Source of the DNA: an uncultured Rhodospirillaceae bacterium
GTDB taxonomy: Bacteria; Pseudomonadota; Alphaproteobacteria; Rhodospirillales; Casp-alpha2
DNA length: 5,190 nucleotides
NCBI GenBank assembly: GCA_913048145.1
Contig: CAJWVP010000223.1
Span: 1 to 5,190 of the forward strand
Direction: 5' to 3'
The notes under the pieces were generated by a model. The model worked only from the letters and a program-made list of their open reading frames with translations, ran no database searches and had not been told where the DNA came from. The position numbers and the translations under genes were made by a program. Every line of letters begins with the position of its first letter. The first letter of the stretch is position 1. Below, piece by piece: positions 1-5,190 of this stretch.

Positions 1-97
1 GGTCATGGAATGGGTTTCACATTTACCGCCGCGGCTTTAAGCTCTGGTTCTTATTCGATGCGTAATCAAACCCTAGCCAAGAATGGACGGCGCGACC

Positions 98-559
98 ATG
101 GATCAAACAGATGCCAAAATCCTGGATATTCTGCAAACTAATGCTTCTCTTTCTACGGCTGAGGTCGCCGGTCAGGTAGGCATCGACGAACAGATCTGCG
201 CCGATCGGATCCAGCGCCTGGAAGCCGAAGGCGTGCTTCTGGAACAGGTCGCCCTGGTGGATGCACGCAAGGTAGGTGCCAACATGACGGCCTTCGTTGC
301 CATCACCACTCCGGAGCATTCGACGGAATGGTTGGAGGGATTTCACGCGACCGTGGCCAATCTTCCGGAGGTTGTGGAGTTTTACCGCATGAGTGGACAG
401 GTGGACTATCTTTTGCGTGTCGTCGTTCCCGATATCGACGCCTACGACGCCTTCTACAAAAAACTCATCGCTTCTGCGAAGCTGAAAGATGTGAGTTCTA
501 CCTTTGCGATCGAACAAATCAAATTCACCAGCAAGCTGCCAGTCACCATCGTTGATTAA
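98..559 (+). CDS. Lrp/AsnC family transcriptional regulator
   Basis: This is a small DNA-binding regulator of the Lrp/AsnC family, whose members bind amino acids or related metabolites and act as dimers to octamers in the cytoplasm. From the chosen ATG it has 153 residues, the normal family length. Residues 1-55 form the winged helix-turn-helix, opening with MDQTDAKILDIL and running through STAEVAGQVGI and RIQRLEAEGVL. Residues 60-150 form the RAM ligand-binding domain, with the typical GQVDYLLRVVV strand and a closing STFAIEQIKFTSKLPV segment. The recognition helix has EQICADRI where many relatives have an SPCxxRV-like stretch, so its DNA site may differ. An in-frame ATG at 83 would add five residues. 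I prefer 98 because the family usually opens directly before the LDxxDxKIL-like motif and because GGACGG (85-90) lies 7 bases upstream. No ligand can be assigned. A cupin gene follows on the same strand after about 316 bases, so it may be a target. Confidence 0.93.
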   Translation: MDQTDAKILDILQTNASLSTAEVAGQVGIDEQICADRIQRLEAEGVLLEQVALVDARKVGANMTAFVAITTPEHSTEWLEGFHATVANLPEVVEFYRMSGQVDYLLRVVVPDIDAYDAFYKKLIASAKLKDVSSTFAIEQIKFTSKLPVTIVD

Positions 560-875
560 TTGCCGCAGCATCCAGTCGACCGTGATGCCCAAGAGCCCCG
601 CGTCTTCGCGCTTGCCAGGCTTGATGTAAAGATTGCTGGCTAAGGGATTTTTCATGTTGGTCAAGGTGTCAAGGTGGTGAGCATAGGAGTTTCCGTACGC
701 CGCTTCGGCTATGACTAGGATTACCACTGAAATTCAGAACCTGCCCCGCTACCTAACCCGATCTATTAACTTGGTTATAGAAAAGACCTTTTTAGAACAC
801 TGACAGACGGTTTTTCAGTATCCGGAAGATGTGCTAAAGACAATCTTGTGGTAAGACGAGAAAAGGATGCGACGG
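560..875. other. intergenic region between the lrp-type gene and the cupin gene
   Basis: No convincing gene lies here on either strand. The left part (560-727) is open on the - strand in a frame that continues antisense through the whole regulator gene; this is treated under findings. The right part (728-875) is AT-rich and should hold the cupin promoter, but I cannot assign clear -35 and -10 boxes. TTGGTT (771-776) with TAGAAC (793-798) at 16 bases is the best pair and matches the consensus poorly. An inverted repeat, ACTGA (799-803) and TCAGT (815-819), sits downstream and could be an operator. No stem followed by a T-run ends the regulator gene. Confidence 0.5.
862..867 (+). promoter_or_regulatory. 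ribosome binding site of the cupin gene
   Basis: AAAGGA lies 8 bases upstream of the ATG at 876. It abuts or overlaps the other in-frame ATG at 867, which would therefore have no room for a proper spacer. This is the reason for choosing 876. Confidence 0.55.
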
Positions 876-1379
876 ATGCCCTACACCCTTGATCAATTCG
901 CGACGGATTGCCGGAAGGCGCTACAGGATGGAGATAGCCCCGAAGCATTCGAGGCCGTCCGCCAATATGTTGAAACGGCCCTAAAAGATAGTGATTTTGT
1001 GGCCACACACGTTCCCCAGGATACTGCGGAGCCGCGCCGAATAATTTATGAGGATCCGGATTTGGGATTCTGCATCTGCGCTCACTCTTACACCGGCGCG
1101 AAGCAGGGTGAACCCCATGACCATGGCCCCACGTGGGCCATTTATGGCCAGGCCGCTGGCGAGACAGAAATGACCGATTGGGAAATCGTCACGCCTGCAA
1201 AGAACGGTGTGCCGGCCAAAGTCAAGAAGGTCCGCTCCTACCGCATGGAGCCGGGTGATGCCCATGTCTATGCCCCGGGAGACGTGCACGCGCCCTACCG
1301 GGACGCACCGACACGCTTGATCCGCATCGAGGGAACCAACACGGACAACGTCAAACGTACCCCCATGGAAGCCATTTGA
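876..1379 (+). CDS. cupin-fold metal-dependent enzyme, cysteine dioxygenase-like (COG5553 type)
   Basis: The product is a 167-residue cytoplasmic protein with no signal peptide or membrane segment. It resembles the predicted metal-dependent double-stranded beta-helix enzymes grouped as COG5553, related to cysteine dioxygenase. The first cupin motif is visible at residues 79-98: EPHDHGPTWAIYGQ with H81 and H83, then E96 and E98. The second motif holds H130 (GDAHVYAPGD) and H138 (GDVHAPYRD). H81, H83, one of the glutamates and H138 are the likely metal ligands. Residues 1-55 are helical and polar; the barrel covers the rest. Metal and substrate are not known to me for this subgroup; thiol oxygenation is an inference from fold only. 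An ATG three codons upstream (867) is possible, but AAAGGA at 862-867 favours 876. The gene stands alone on its strand, converging with the crotonase gene 81 bases away. The Lrp-type regulator upstream is a candidate controller. Confidence 0.85.
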   Translation: MPYTLDQFATDCRKALQDGDSPEAFEAVRQYVETALKDSDFVATHVPQDTAEPRRIIYEDPDLGFCICAHSYTGAKQGEPHDHGPTWAIYGQAAGETEMTDWEIVTPAKNGVPAKVKKVRSYRMEPGDAHVYAPGDVHAPYRDAPTRLIRIEGTNTDNVKRTPMEAI

Positions 1380-1460
1380 GCGGTGAAGGATGATCCAACG
1401 GGAGGCCCTGTCCGTGGTGCCCCTGGCAGACCGTCTAGCATCTCTTTTAAGCGCTTTCTA

Positions 1461-2300
1461 TTATTCTGCGGCGTCCTTCTTTGCCGCCTCGTTATCCATC
1501 CGTTCCCAATCGTAGGCTAGGGGCTGTTTATCAAGAAAGCCTTTGATAGCATTCTGATGATAATCGCTGGAGAGCTGAACTGCCTGGGCGGCGGCCTCCA
1601 TTTCGATCAGCGCCTGGGCGTCTAGGTTGAAGGACTGATTGACAATTCGCTTGGTTGCGCCGATGGCGCGAGTGTTCGCCTTGCAAAGACGGCCTGCCAA
1701 TTCCATAGTTGCATCCATCAGGTAGTCGGTGCCGTGCACCTCCATGGCGATACCAAGTTCCTTAGCTTCCTGTGCATCAAGGGGTCGGCCTGTGAACATG
1801 ATTTCCTTGGCGCGCTGCAATCCCACCATGCGTGGCAGTGTGAAGAATGCGCCCAAGTCAGGAACCAAGCCGATTCGTGGAAACACGCAGCACATCTTAG
1901 CGCGGTCTGAGCAGAGAATGAAGTCCGCAGACAGCGCTATGGAAAATCCAGCGCCGTAGGCCGCGCCGTCAACCGCTGCGATCACTGGAATTTCCAGGTT
2001 CAGTAATTTTTGAAACCACTCGTGATGGTGGTAAAAGCGCTGGCGGTCCAACGAGGTGTCACGCTTGCCCAGATTCTCAGCTAGGGCCTTAAGGTCACCA
2101 CCGGCGCAAAACACACCTTCTGTGCCTTTCAAGATGATTGCGCCGAGACCCGTGTTGAACTGAAGGCTGGGCAGTAGTTTAGCAAAATCAGCGCGCATCT
2201 CTGGGCTCAGCGCGTTACGGCGTTTGGGTTGGTTCATGGTTATGATGCCGATGCCGTCCCTTTCCTCAAAGGTGATGGCCTGGAATTCTGTAACGGACAT
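1461..2300 (-). CDS. crotonase superfamily protein (enoyl-CoA hydratase/isomerase family, isomerase-like active site)
   Basis: The product is a 279-residue cytoplasmic acyl-CoA enzyme of the crotonase fold. Visible motifs are FCAGGDLKAL at residues 64-73, which forms one side of the oxyanion hole and CoA pocket, and DGAAYGAGFSIALSAD at 111-126, which gives the second oxyanion-hole glycine (about G116). The two catalytic glutamates of true enoyl-CoA hydratases (E144 and E164 in the rat enzyme) align with S120 and R142. By contrast, GLVPDLG at 144-150 keeps an aspartate (D148) where PaaG-type and enoyl-CoA-isomerase-type members use an acidic residue. I therefore read it as an isomerase-like or otherwise altered member, not a standard hydratase. 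The C-terminal trimerisation helices (about 200-279) are present, ending in a charged lysine- and alanine-rich tail. The ATG at 2300 is preceded by GGAGAG at a good distance; the longer TTG reading at 2312 overlaps that site. A possible promoter lies just upstream, so the gene is probably transcribed apart from the peroxidase gene. Confidence 0.9.
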   Translation of the reverse strand: MSVTEFQAITFEERDGIGIITMNQPKRRNALSPEMRADFAKLLPSLQFNTGLGAIILKGTEGVFCAGGDLKALAENLGKRDTSLDRQRFYHHHEWFQKLLNLEIPVIAAVDGAAYGAGFSIALSADFILCSDRAKMCCVFPRIGLVPDLGAFFTLPRMVGLQRAKEIMFTGRPLDAQEAKELGIAMEVHGTDYLMDATMELAGRLCKANTRAIGATKRIVNQSFNLDAQALIEMEAAAQAVQLSSDYHQNAIKGFLDKQPLAYDWERMDNEAAKKDAAE

Positions 2301-2304
2301 GATG

Positions 2305-2310
2305 CTCTCC
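2305..2310 (-). promoter_or_regulatory. ribosome binding site of the crotonase gene
   Basis: On the - strand GGAGAG lies 4 bases before the ATG at 2300. It excludes the TTG at 2312 as the start, since that codon would overlap the site itself. Confidence 0.7.
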
Positions 2311-2334
2311 AATCAAATAGCGCGCCGGGCTCCA

Positions 2335-2340
2335 ATTATA
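2335..2340 (-). promoter_or_regulatory. candidate -10 box of the crotonase promoter
   Basis: The - strand reads TATAAT, a perfect sigma-70 type -10 hexamer, about 35 bases before the crotonase start codon. At a 17-base spacing the -35 position reads TGCAGA (2358-2363), only three of six matches to TTGACA, so the promoter would be weak or need an activator. It implies a leader of roughly 25-30 bases. The assignment rests on the hexamer and its position alone. Confidence 0.4.
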
Positions 2341-2668
2341 GAAGGGGAGAGATTACATCTGCACGATAAAGTGGATTTGTGGTTCATTGAGTGAAATGTC
2401 GTTAGGCGAATCACTCGACTACCTGGCAACGTAGGTGAAGATTGCAGTCTGATTGTGGCGAGATTGCGCAGGGTCGCGGGATCCAAAGCCGACAAACTGG
2501 CCGTTTCCCTATATTGAGCGCGCCGATATGGCGAACGAGACGCAACGTCTGCCGCTGTACAGTGCTTCGACGAGGGATGGTTCATGGGCCTGGCATGACC
2601 ATATGTGGACATTGAGAATGACTGCCAGGAACTGATGCTTTGCGATTTGCGGGATAACAGCGTCAAAG

Positions 2669-3226
2669 TTACCCGGGGAGGTTTGCCTCGATCGCCTTAA
2701 TGACCCTATTGGAGAGTGGCGACGTAGGCGACGAGAACCACTCCACCAGTCTTCCATTTGGTGCGACGAGGTACTTATGGAAATTCCAACGCGGTTTCGC
2801 GATTCCGCCTAGTTCCTTGTAGGCCCATGCGTAAAAGGGATGCGGCGGGTCGTTGCGGATGCGGACCTTTTCCGTCATCGGGAAATCGACGTCGAAATTG
2901 ACCTCGCAGAATTCTTTGATCTCCGTGGCGCTGCCGGGTTCTTGGCCTCCGAAGTCGTTTGAAGGTACGCCAAGCACGACCAAGCCCTTATCGCGGTAAC
3001 GAGACCAGACATTCTGCAATGCACTGTATTGCGAGGTAAACCCGCAATGAGACGCTGTATTGACGACTAGAACGGCCTTGCCTGCGAAATGGGATAGAGA
3101 CAAGTCGCCGCCGTCGATTGCCTTAAAGGTGAAATCGTGAGCTGTTTTTACATCCGAGGCTATTGTGTCCGTAACTATTGTCATGAGCAGTAGGGCTCCC
3201 GCAATAACTGAACTGGTCTTGTTCAT
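2669..3226 (-). CDS. exported cysteine-type glutathione peroxidase family protein
   Basis: The product reduces hydrogen peroxide and organic hydroperoxides using thiols; bacterial members often use thioredoxin instead of glutathione. From the ATG at 3226 it has 185 residues, slightly longer than the usual 160 because of an N-terminal signal peptide: a basic MNK start, a hydrophobic run at residues 6-19 and a likely cleavage after TIA near residue 23. It is therefore expected in the periplasm. The catalytic tetrad is complete: C61 in NTASHCGFTSQY, Q95 in NDFGGQEPG, and W147 and N148 in WNFHKYLV. C61 is encoded as cysteine, not selenocysteine. C107 in EFCEVNF fits the resolving cysteine of two-cysteine members. 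A TTG-initiated reading from 3259 would put polar residues ahead of the signal peptide and is less likely. GGAG lies only 2 bases before the ATG, so the true ribosome site is unclear. The gene follows the photolyase by 127 bases on the same strand, suggesting shared stress control. Confidence 0.93.
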   Translation of the reverse strand: MNKTSSVIAGALLLMTIVTDTIASDVKTAHDFTFKAIDGGDLSLSHFAGKAVLVVNTASHCGFTSQYSALQNVWSRYRDKGLVVLGVPSNDFGGQEPGSATEIKEFCEVNFDVDFPMTEKVRIRNDPPHPFYAWAYKELGGIAKPRWNFHKYLVAPNGRLVEWFSSPTSPLSNRVIKAIEANLPG

Positions 3227-3264
3227 GGCTCCAAGGTTCTCTTTGTTTATCTGCAACAAGTTTA

Positions 3265-3280
3265 CCGCTGTTGAGAGCGG
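3265..3280. repeat. inverted repeat in the photolyase-peroxidase gap
   Basis: CCGCT (3265-3269) and AGCGG (3276-3280) are perfect inverted copies around a 6-base centre. In the - strand direction the repeat lies about 40 bases before the peroxidase start, between TTGATC and TAAACT, which could be a weak promoter at a short 15-base spacing. No T-run follows, so it is not a normal intrinsic terminator. An operator or a short leader hairpin fits better. Confidence 0.35.
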
Positions 3281-3353
3281 ATCAAGTCTACTGTTTGTTT
3301 ACGTTAACGAGCGCGTGTCCAATTTTCATCCATGCTAGGCGTGTGTGAGTAAT

Positions 3354-4877
3354 TTAGCGAAGGGCGCCTATAAAGGCGTCAGCTTCGTCGACATAGGCAT
3401 TGGTTTTTTGTTCGCTCCATGAGGCCAGGGTCTTGTATGGGAAGGCCATCCGGGGATTGTCCTGAAGAATGTCGCGATTACGGATCATGAATGCCCAATA
3501 TAGGTAGTTAAACGGGCATGCATCGGGCCCATTCTTCTTGCGCACGTCAAAGCGGCAGGACCCGCAAAAATCGGACATGCGTTGAATGTAGGAACCGGAT
3601 GCGGCGTAGGGTTTAGAGGCCATGCGCCCGCCATCAGCGAATACGGCCATGCCCAGTGTGTTGGGCATTTCTACCCATTCCATCGCATCGGCGTAGACGG
3701 CTAAATACCAGCGTTCGATCTCGCGAGGCGCGACGCCAGCCAGTAAGGCGAAATTCCCTGTAAGCATGAGCCGCTGGATGTGGTGGGAGTAGGCGTAATC
3801 GGCCGTATGCGAGACGGCCTCGCGTAAACAATGCATGTCCGTCGACCCGGACCAGTAGAAGTCCGGCAAAGGCCGTGACGCGCTCAAGAAATTGGCGTCC
3901 TGATAGCCAGGCATAAGCGTCCAATAGACGCCGCGAACGTACTCGCGCCACCCGAGGATTTGGCGAATGAACCCCTCAACAGCATTCAAAGGCGCATCGC
4001 CCGCGTGCCATGCCGCTTCGGCGGCTTCGCAAGCCTCACGCGGTGTCAAAAGCCCAATATTTAAGGCTGGAGCCAAAAGGGAGTGAAACAAAAACGGCGA
4101 ACCGGTTTTCATGGCGTCTTGATAATCGCCAAAAAAGGGTAGGTGATGGGCGATGAAATCGGCCAGGGCCTCGAGTGCCTCGTGCCGCGTCACAGGCCAG
4201 CTAAACGAATCCAGGGTGCCAAAGTTGTCCGCGAACTGCTCGTCAACCAAGGCCATAACGTCGCGGGTGATGACGTCTGGCGCGAACCGCCTGCGGGTGG
4301 GCGCCGCCGTACCGGAGGGTAGTTTTTTACGATTTTCAGCGTCGAAGTTCCATTGACCCCCAGCGGGATCTTTGCCGTCCATGAGGATGTGGTTCTCGCG
4401 TCGCATTTCCCGGTAGAAGTGTTCCATTCGCCATTGACGCCGATTTTCGGCCCATGTCTGGAAGCGTTGGTGACTAGCGAAGAATCGGGTGTCCTCCAGA
4501 ATTTCAATGGTGAGGCCGTTTTCACTGTTCCAGTCGCGCGCCATTTGGGCGACGCGGTGCTCCCCTGGTTCAGTCATAACTATACGTTGGGCCCCGTGAC
4601 GGATCACGGCCCGATGGATTTCTGTCTCGAAGTTACCGGTGTTATGGGGATCATCTAACCTTACGTAATCAACGTTCAAACCGCGTTGACGCAGCTCGTC
4701 AGCAAAGTGACGCATGGAAGAGAGGAAAAGAACAATTTTTTGTTTGTGGTGAGGAACGGCGGTACATTCCGCCATTACCTCCATCATCAAAATTGTTCCC
4801 GAGGTGCGAGTAACGTCAGCGATGGACGGGTTGGCTTCGTAGAGTTGGTCGCCTAAGACGACGTGCAATGAAGTCAT
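3354..4877 (-). CDS. phrB: iron-sulfur photolyase (FeS-BCP / prokaryotic 6-4 photolyase, PhrB/CryB type)
   Basis: The product is a 507-residue cytoplasmic flavoprotein that uses light to repair UV photoproducts; the characterised Agrobacterium PhrB repairs (6-4) lesions. Residues 1-130 are the antenna domain, opening MTSLHVVLGDQL, with E37 where the lumazine antenna is thought to bind. The signature QWNFD is at 175-179. The FAD-binding helical domain covers about 240-507. C350, C438, C441 and C454 are all present and would hold a 4Fe-4S cluster. H365 and H366, W342 and W390, Y424 and Y430, M410 and E403 also match the positions I recall from PhrB, and the total length is the same. No insertion or frameshift is visible. 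The ATG at 4877 gives the family's standard N-terminus, but no good ribosome binding site precedes it (only GTGAG about 12 bases away). It lies between the truncated membrane-protein gene and the peroxidase gene on the same strand. Some relatives (CryB) act as photoreceptors, so signalling is possible too. Confidence 0.95.
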   Translation of the reverse strand: MTSLHVVLGDQLYEANPSIADVTRTSGTILMMEVMAECTAVPHHKQKIVLFLSSMRHFADELRQRGLNVDYVRLDDPHNTGNFETEIHRAVIRHGAQRIVMTEPGEHRVAQMARDWNSENGLTIEILEDTRFFASHQRFQTWAENRRQWRMEHFYREMRRENHILMDGKDPAGGQWNFDAENRKKLPSGTAAPTRRRFAPDVITRDVMALVDEQFADNFGTLDSFSWPVTRHEALEALADFIAHHLPFFGDYQDAMKTGSPFLFHSLLAPALNIGLLTPREACEAAEAAWHAGDAPLNAVEGFIRQILGWREYVRGVYWTLMPGYQDANFLSASRPLPDFYWSGSTDMHCLREAVSHTADYAYSHHIQRLMLTGNFALLAGVAPREIERWYLAVYADAMEWVEMPNTLGMAVFADGGRMASKPYAASGSYIQRMSDFCGSCRFDVRKKNGPDACPFNYLYWAFMIRNRDILQDNPRMAFPYKTLASWSEQKTNAYVDEADAFIGALR

Positions 4878-5060
4878 CGTTTGATGTTACTCACTGAGTT
4901 GCTGGTTAGCACGCCGTTGGCCGCGGCATCGCGCTGAACAATAGCGAACATCGGACCAACATGATTTCCAACGACGGCGCCAAGTAAAAGAGCGGCCGCA
5001 AGTCACGCAGGTCTTGGTTGGCAATTCGCACTTTTTTCGCAATTTTTTATCTCTCGCAGG
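4878..5060. other. intergenic region upstream of the photolyase gene
   Basis: These 183 bases separate the truncated membrane-protein gene from the photolyase. They hold a tandem repeat with T-tracts (5025-5047) and a direct repeat GAACA at 4936-4940 and 4946-4950. I cannot assign convincing -35 and -10 boxes for the photolyase, nor a terminator for the upstream gene. A GGCGCC-rich middle portion carries a GCGGCCGC palindrome at 4992-4999, with no known role here. Confidence 0.45.
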
Positions 5061-5190
5061 TTACATCTTATAAATTGCGGTAATTGTAAGACAGCTGATC
5101 ACGATAGCGGTCAACGGGTACCGTAGGCGGAGGTACCACCGAGGCGCTATGCCCTTGTTTACGGCACGCACGTCGGAGATCAAGACCAGG
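5061..5190 (-). CDS. C-terminal part of a membrane protein, DUF3429-like (cut by the window edge)
   Basis: Reading leftward from 5189, an open frame of 42 codons runs to a TAA at 5061-5063. It continues beyond the window, so its start is not visible. The residues look like the end of an integral membrane protein: a short loop with SDVRAVNKGIAP, an aromatic and basic stretch WYLRLRYP, then a final hydrophobic helix (LTAIVISCLTITAIY) and a short lysine-containing tail. The pattern of APxWYLRLRxxLT followed by one last helix recalls the DUF3429 family of small inner-membrane proteins common in proteobacteria; I give that name from memory of the pattern and not from a search. The gene lies 183 bases upstream of the photolyase on the same strand, so the two could be co-transcribed. 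Two other frames are also open for part of this stretch, but neither gives a membrane-protein pattern. Confidence 0.6.
   Translation of the reverse strand, partial: LVLISDVRAVNKGIAPRWYLRLRYPLTAIVISCLTITAIYKM

Larger units (their letters stand above)
2301..2668. other. intergenic region between the glutathione peroxidase and crotonase genes
   Basis: This 368-base stretch separates two - strand genes. Its left end holds the crotonase ribosome binding site and the TATAAT box. I found no stem-loop followed by a T-run that would end the peroxidase transcript. An imperfect hairpin, GGTTCATG (2579-2586) against CATGACC (2594-2600) with a 7-base loop and one bulge, has no T-run on either side. Short open frames on the + strand between 2453 and 2700 do not resemble any family I know and are interrupted by TGA codons. 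The length could mean a decayed gene, but that is not shown. Confidence 0.5.

Noticed and set aside
1..82. Possible C-terminal end of an upstream gene on the + strand (a frame ending with TAA at 63-65)
   Set aside because: Only about 20 codons are visible, two other + frames are also open here, and no family pattern is recognisable.
1380..1460. Bidirectional terminator between the convergent cupin and crotonase genes
   Set aside because: Only a 4-base stem (TGCC-CCT-GGCA) and an AAGCGCTT palindrome (1449-1456) are present. Neither is a GC-rich stem directly followed by a T-run.
2579..2600. Hairpin downstream of the peroxidase gene as its terminator
   Set aside because: The stem has a bulge and no T-run follows on the - strand.
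3267..3290. RpoE-type promoter (TGATCC with a TAA-rich -10) before the peroxidase
   Set aside because: TGATCC is present on the - strand, but the spacing to TAAACT is only 14 bases, shorter than I recall for such promoters, and no matching site is seen before the photolyase.
3634..3951. A second open frame within the photolyase gene on the same strand
   Set aside because: It lies wholly inside a gene with complete family motifs and reads as arginine-rich low-information sequence typical of an out-of-frame shadow.
5117..5137. Two GGTACC palindromes 15 bases apart as a possible operator
   Set aside because: They lie inside the truncated membrane-protein reading frame, and a six-base palindrome repeated once is expected by chance at this level.
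5149..5190. A + strand gene start at the ATG at 5149 with GAGG upstream
   Set aside because: Only 14 codons are visible, and the opposite strand has a better membrane-protein reading over the same bases.

Overview
The window looks like chromosomal DNA of an alphaproteobacterium of moderate GC content. The main support is the photolyase. It matches the iron-sulfur (FeS-BCP / prokaryotic 6-4) class best known from Agrobacterium and Rhodobacter, down to residue numbers I recall from those proteins. This placement is inferred from family knowledge, not from a database search. I see no mobile elements, CRISPR arrays, rRNA or tRNA genes.

Layout. On the + strand, positions 98-559 encode an Lrp/AsnC-type transcription regulator. 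A gap of about 316 bases follows, then a small cupin of the cysteine-dioxygenase-like fold (876-1379). The other genes all lie on the - strand. Reading in their direction of transcription from the right edge, they are: the C-terminal end of a membrane protein resembling the DUF3429 family (5061-5190, cut by the window edge); an iron-sulfur photolyase (4877-3354); an exported cysteine-type glutathione peroxidase (3226-2669); and, after a 368-base gap with a plausible promoter of its own, a crotonase-superfamily protein (2300-1461). The crotonase gene converges on the cupin gene, with 81 bases between their stops and no clear terminator.

How the genes may work together. The photolyase repairs UV lesions, and the glutathione peroxidase removes peroxides outside the cytoplasm. 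Their shared strand and 127-base spacing suggest a light and oxidative-stress cluster, possibly including the membrane protein upstream. The crotonase lacks both acidic residues of a true enoyl-CoA hydratase but keeps the aspartate used by PaaG/enoyl-CoA-isomerase-type enzymes, so it is more likely an isomerase or related activity. The Lrp-type regulator and the cupin are on the same strand; a regulatory link between them is possible but unproven.

The most notable points are the complete iron-sulfur and active-site set of the photolyase, the truncated membrane-protein gene at the right edge, the atypical active site of the crotonase, and several short repeats in the control regions. I did not find an obviously new multi-gene system.
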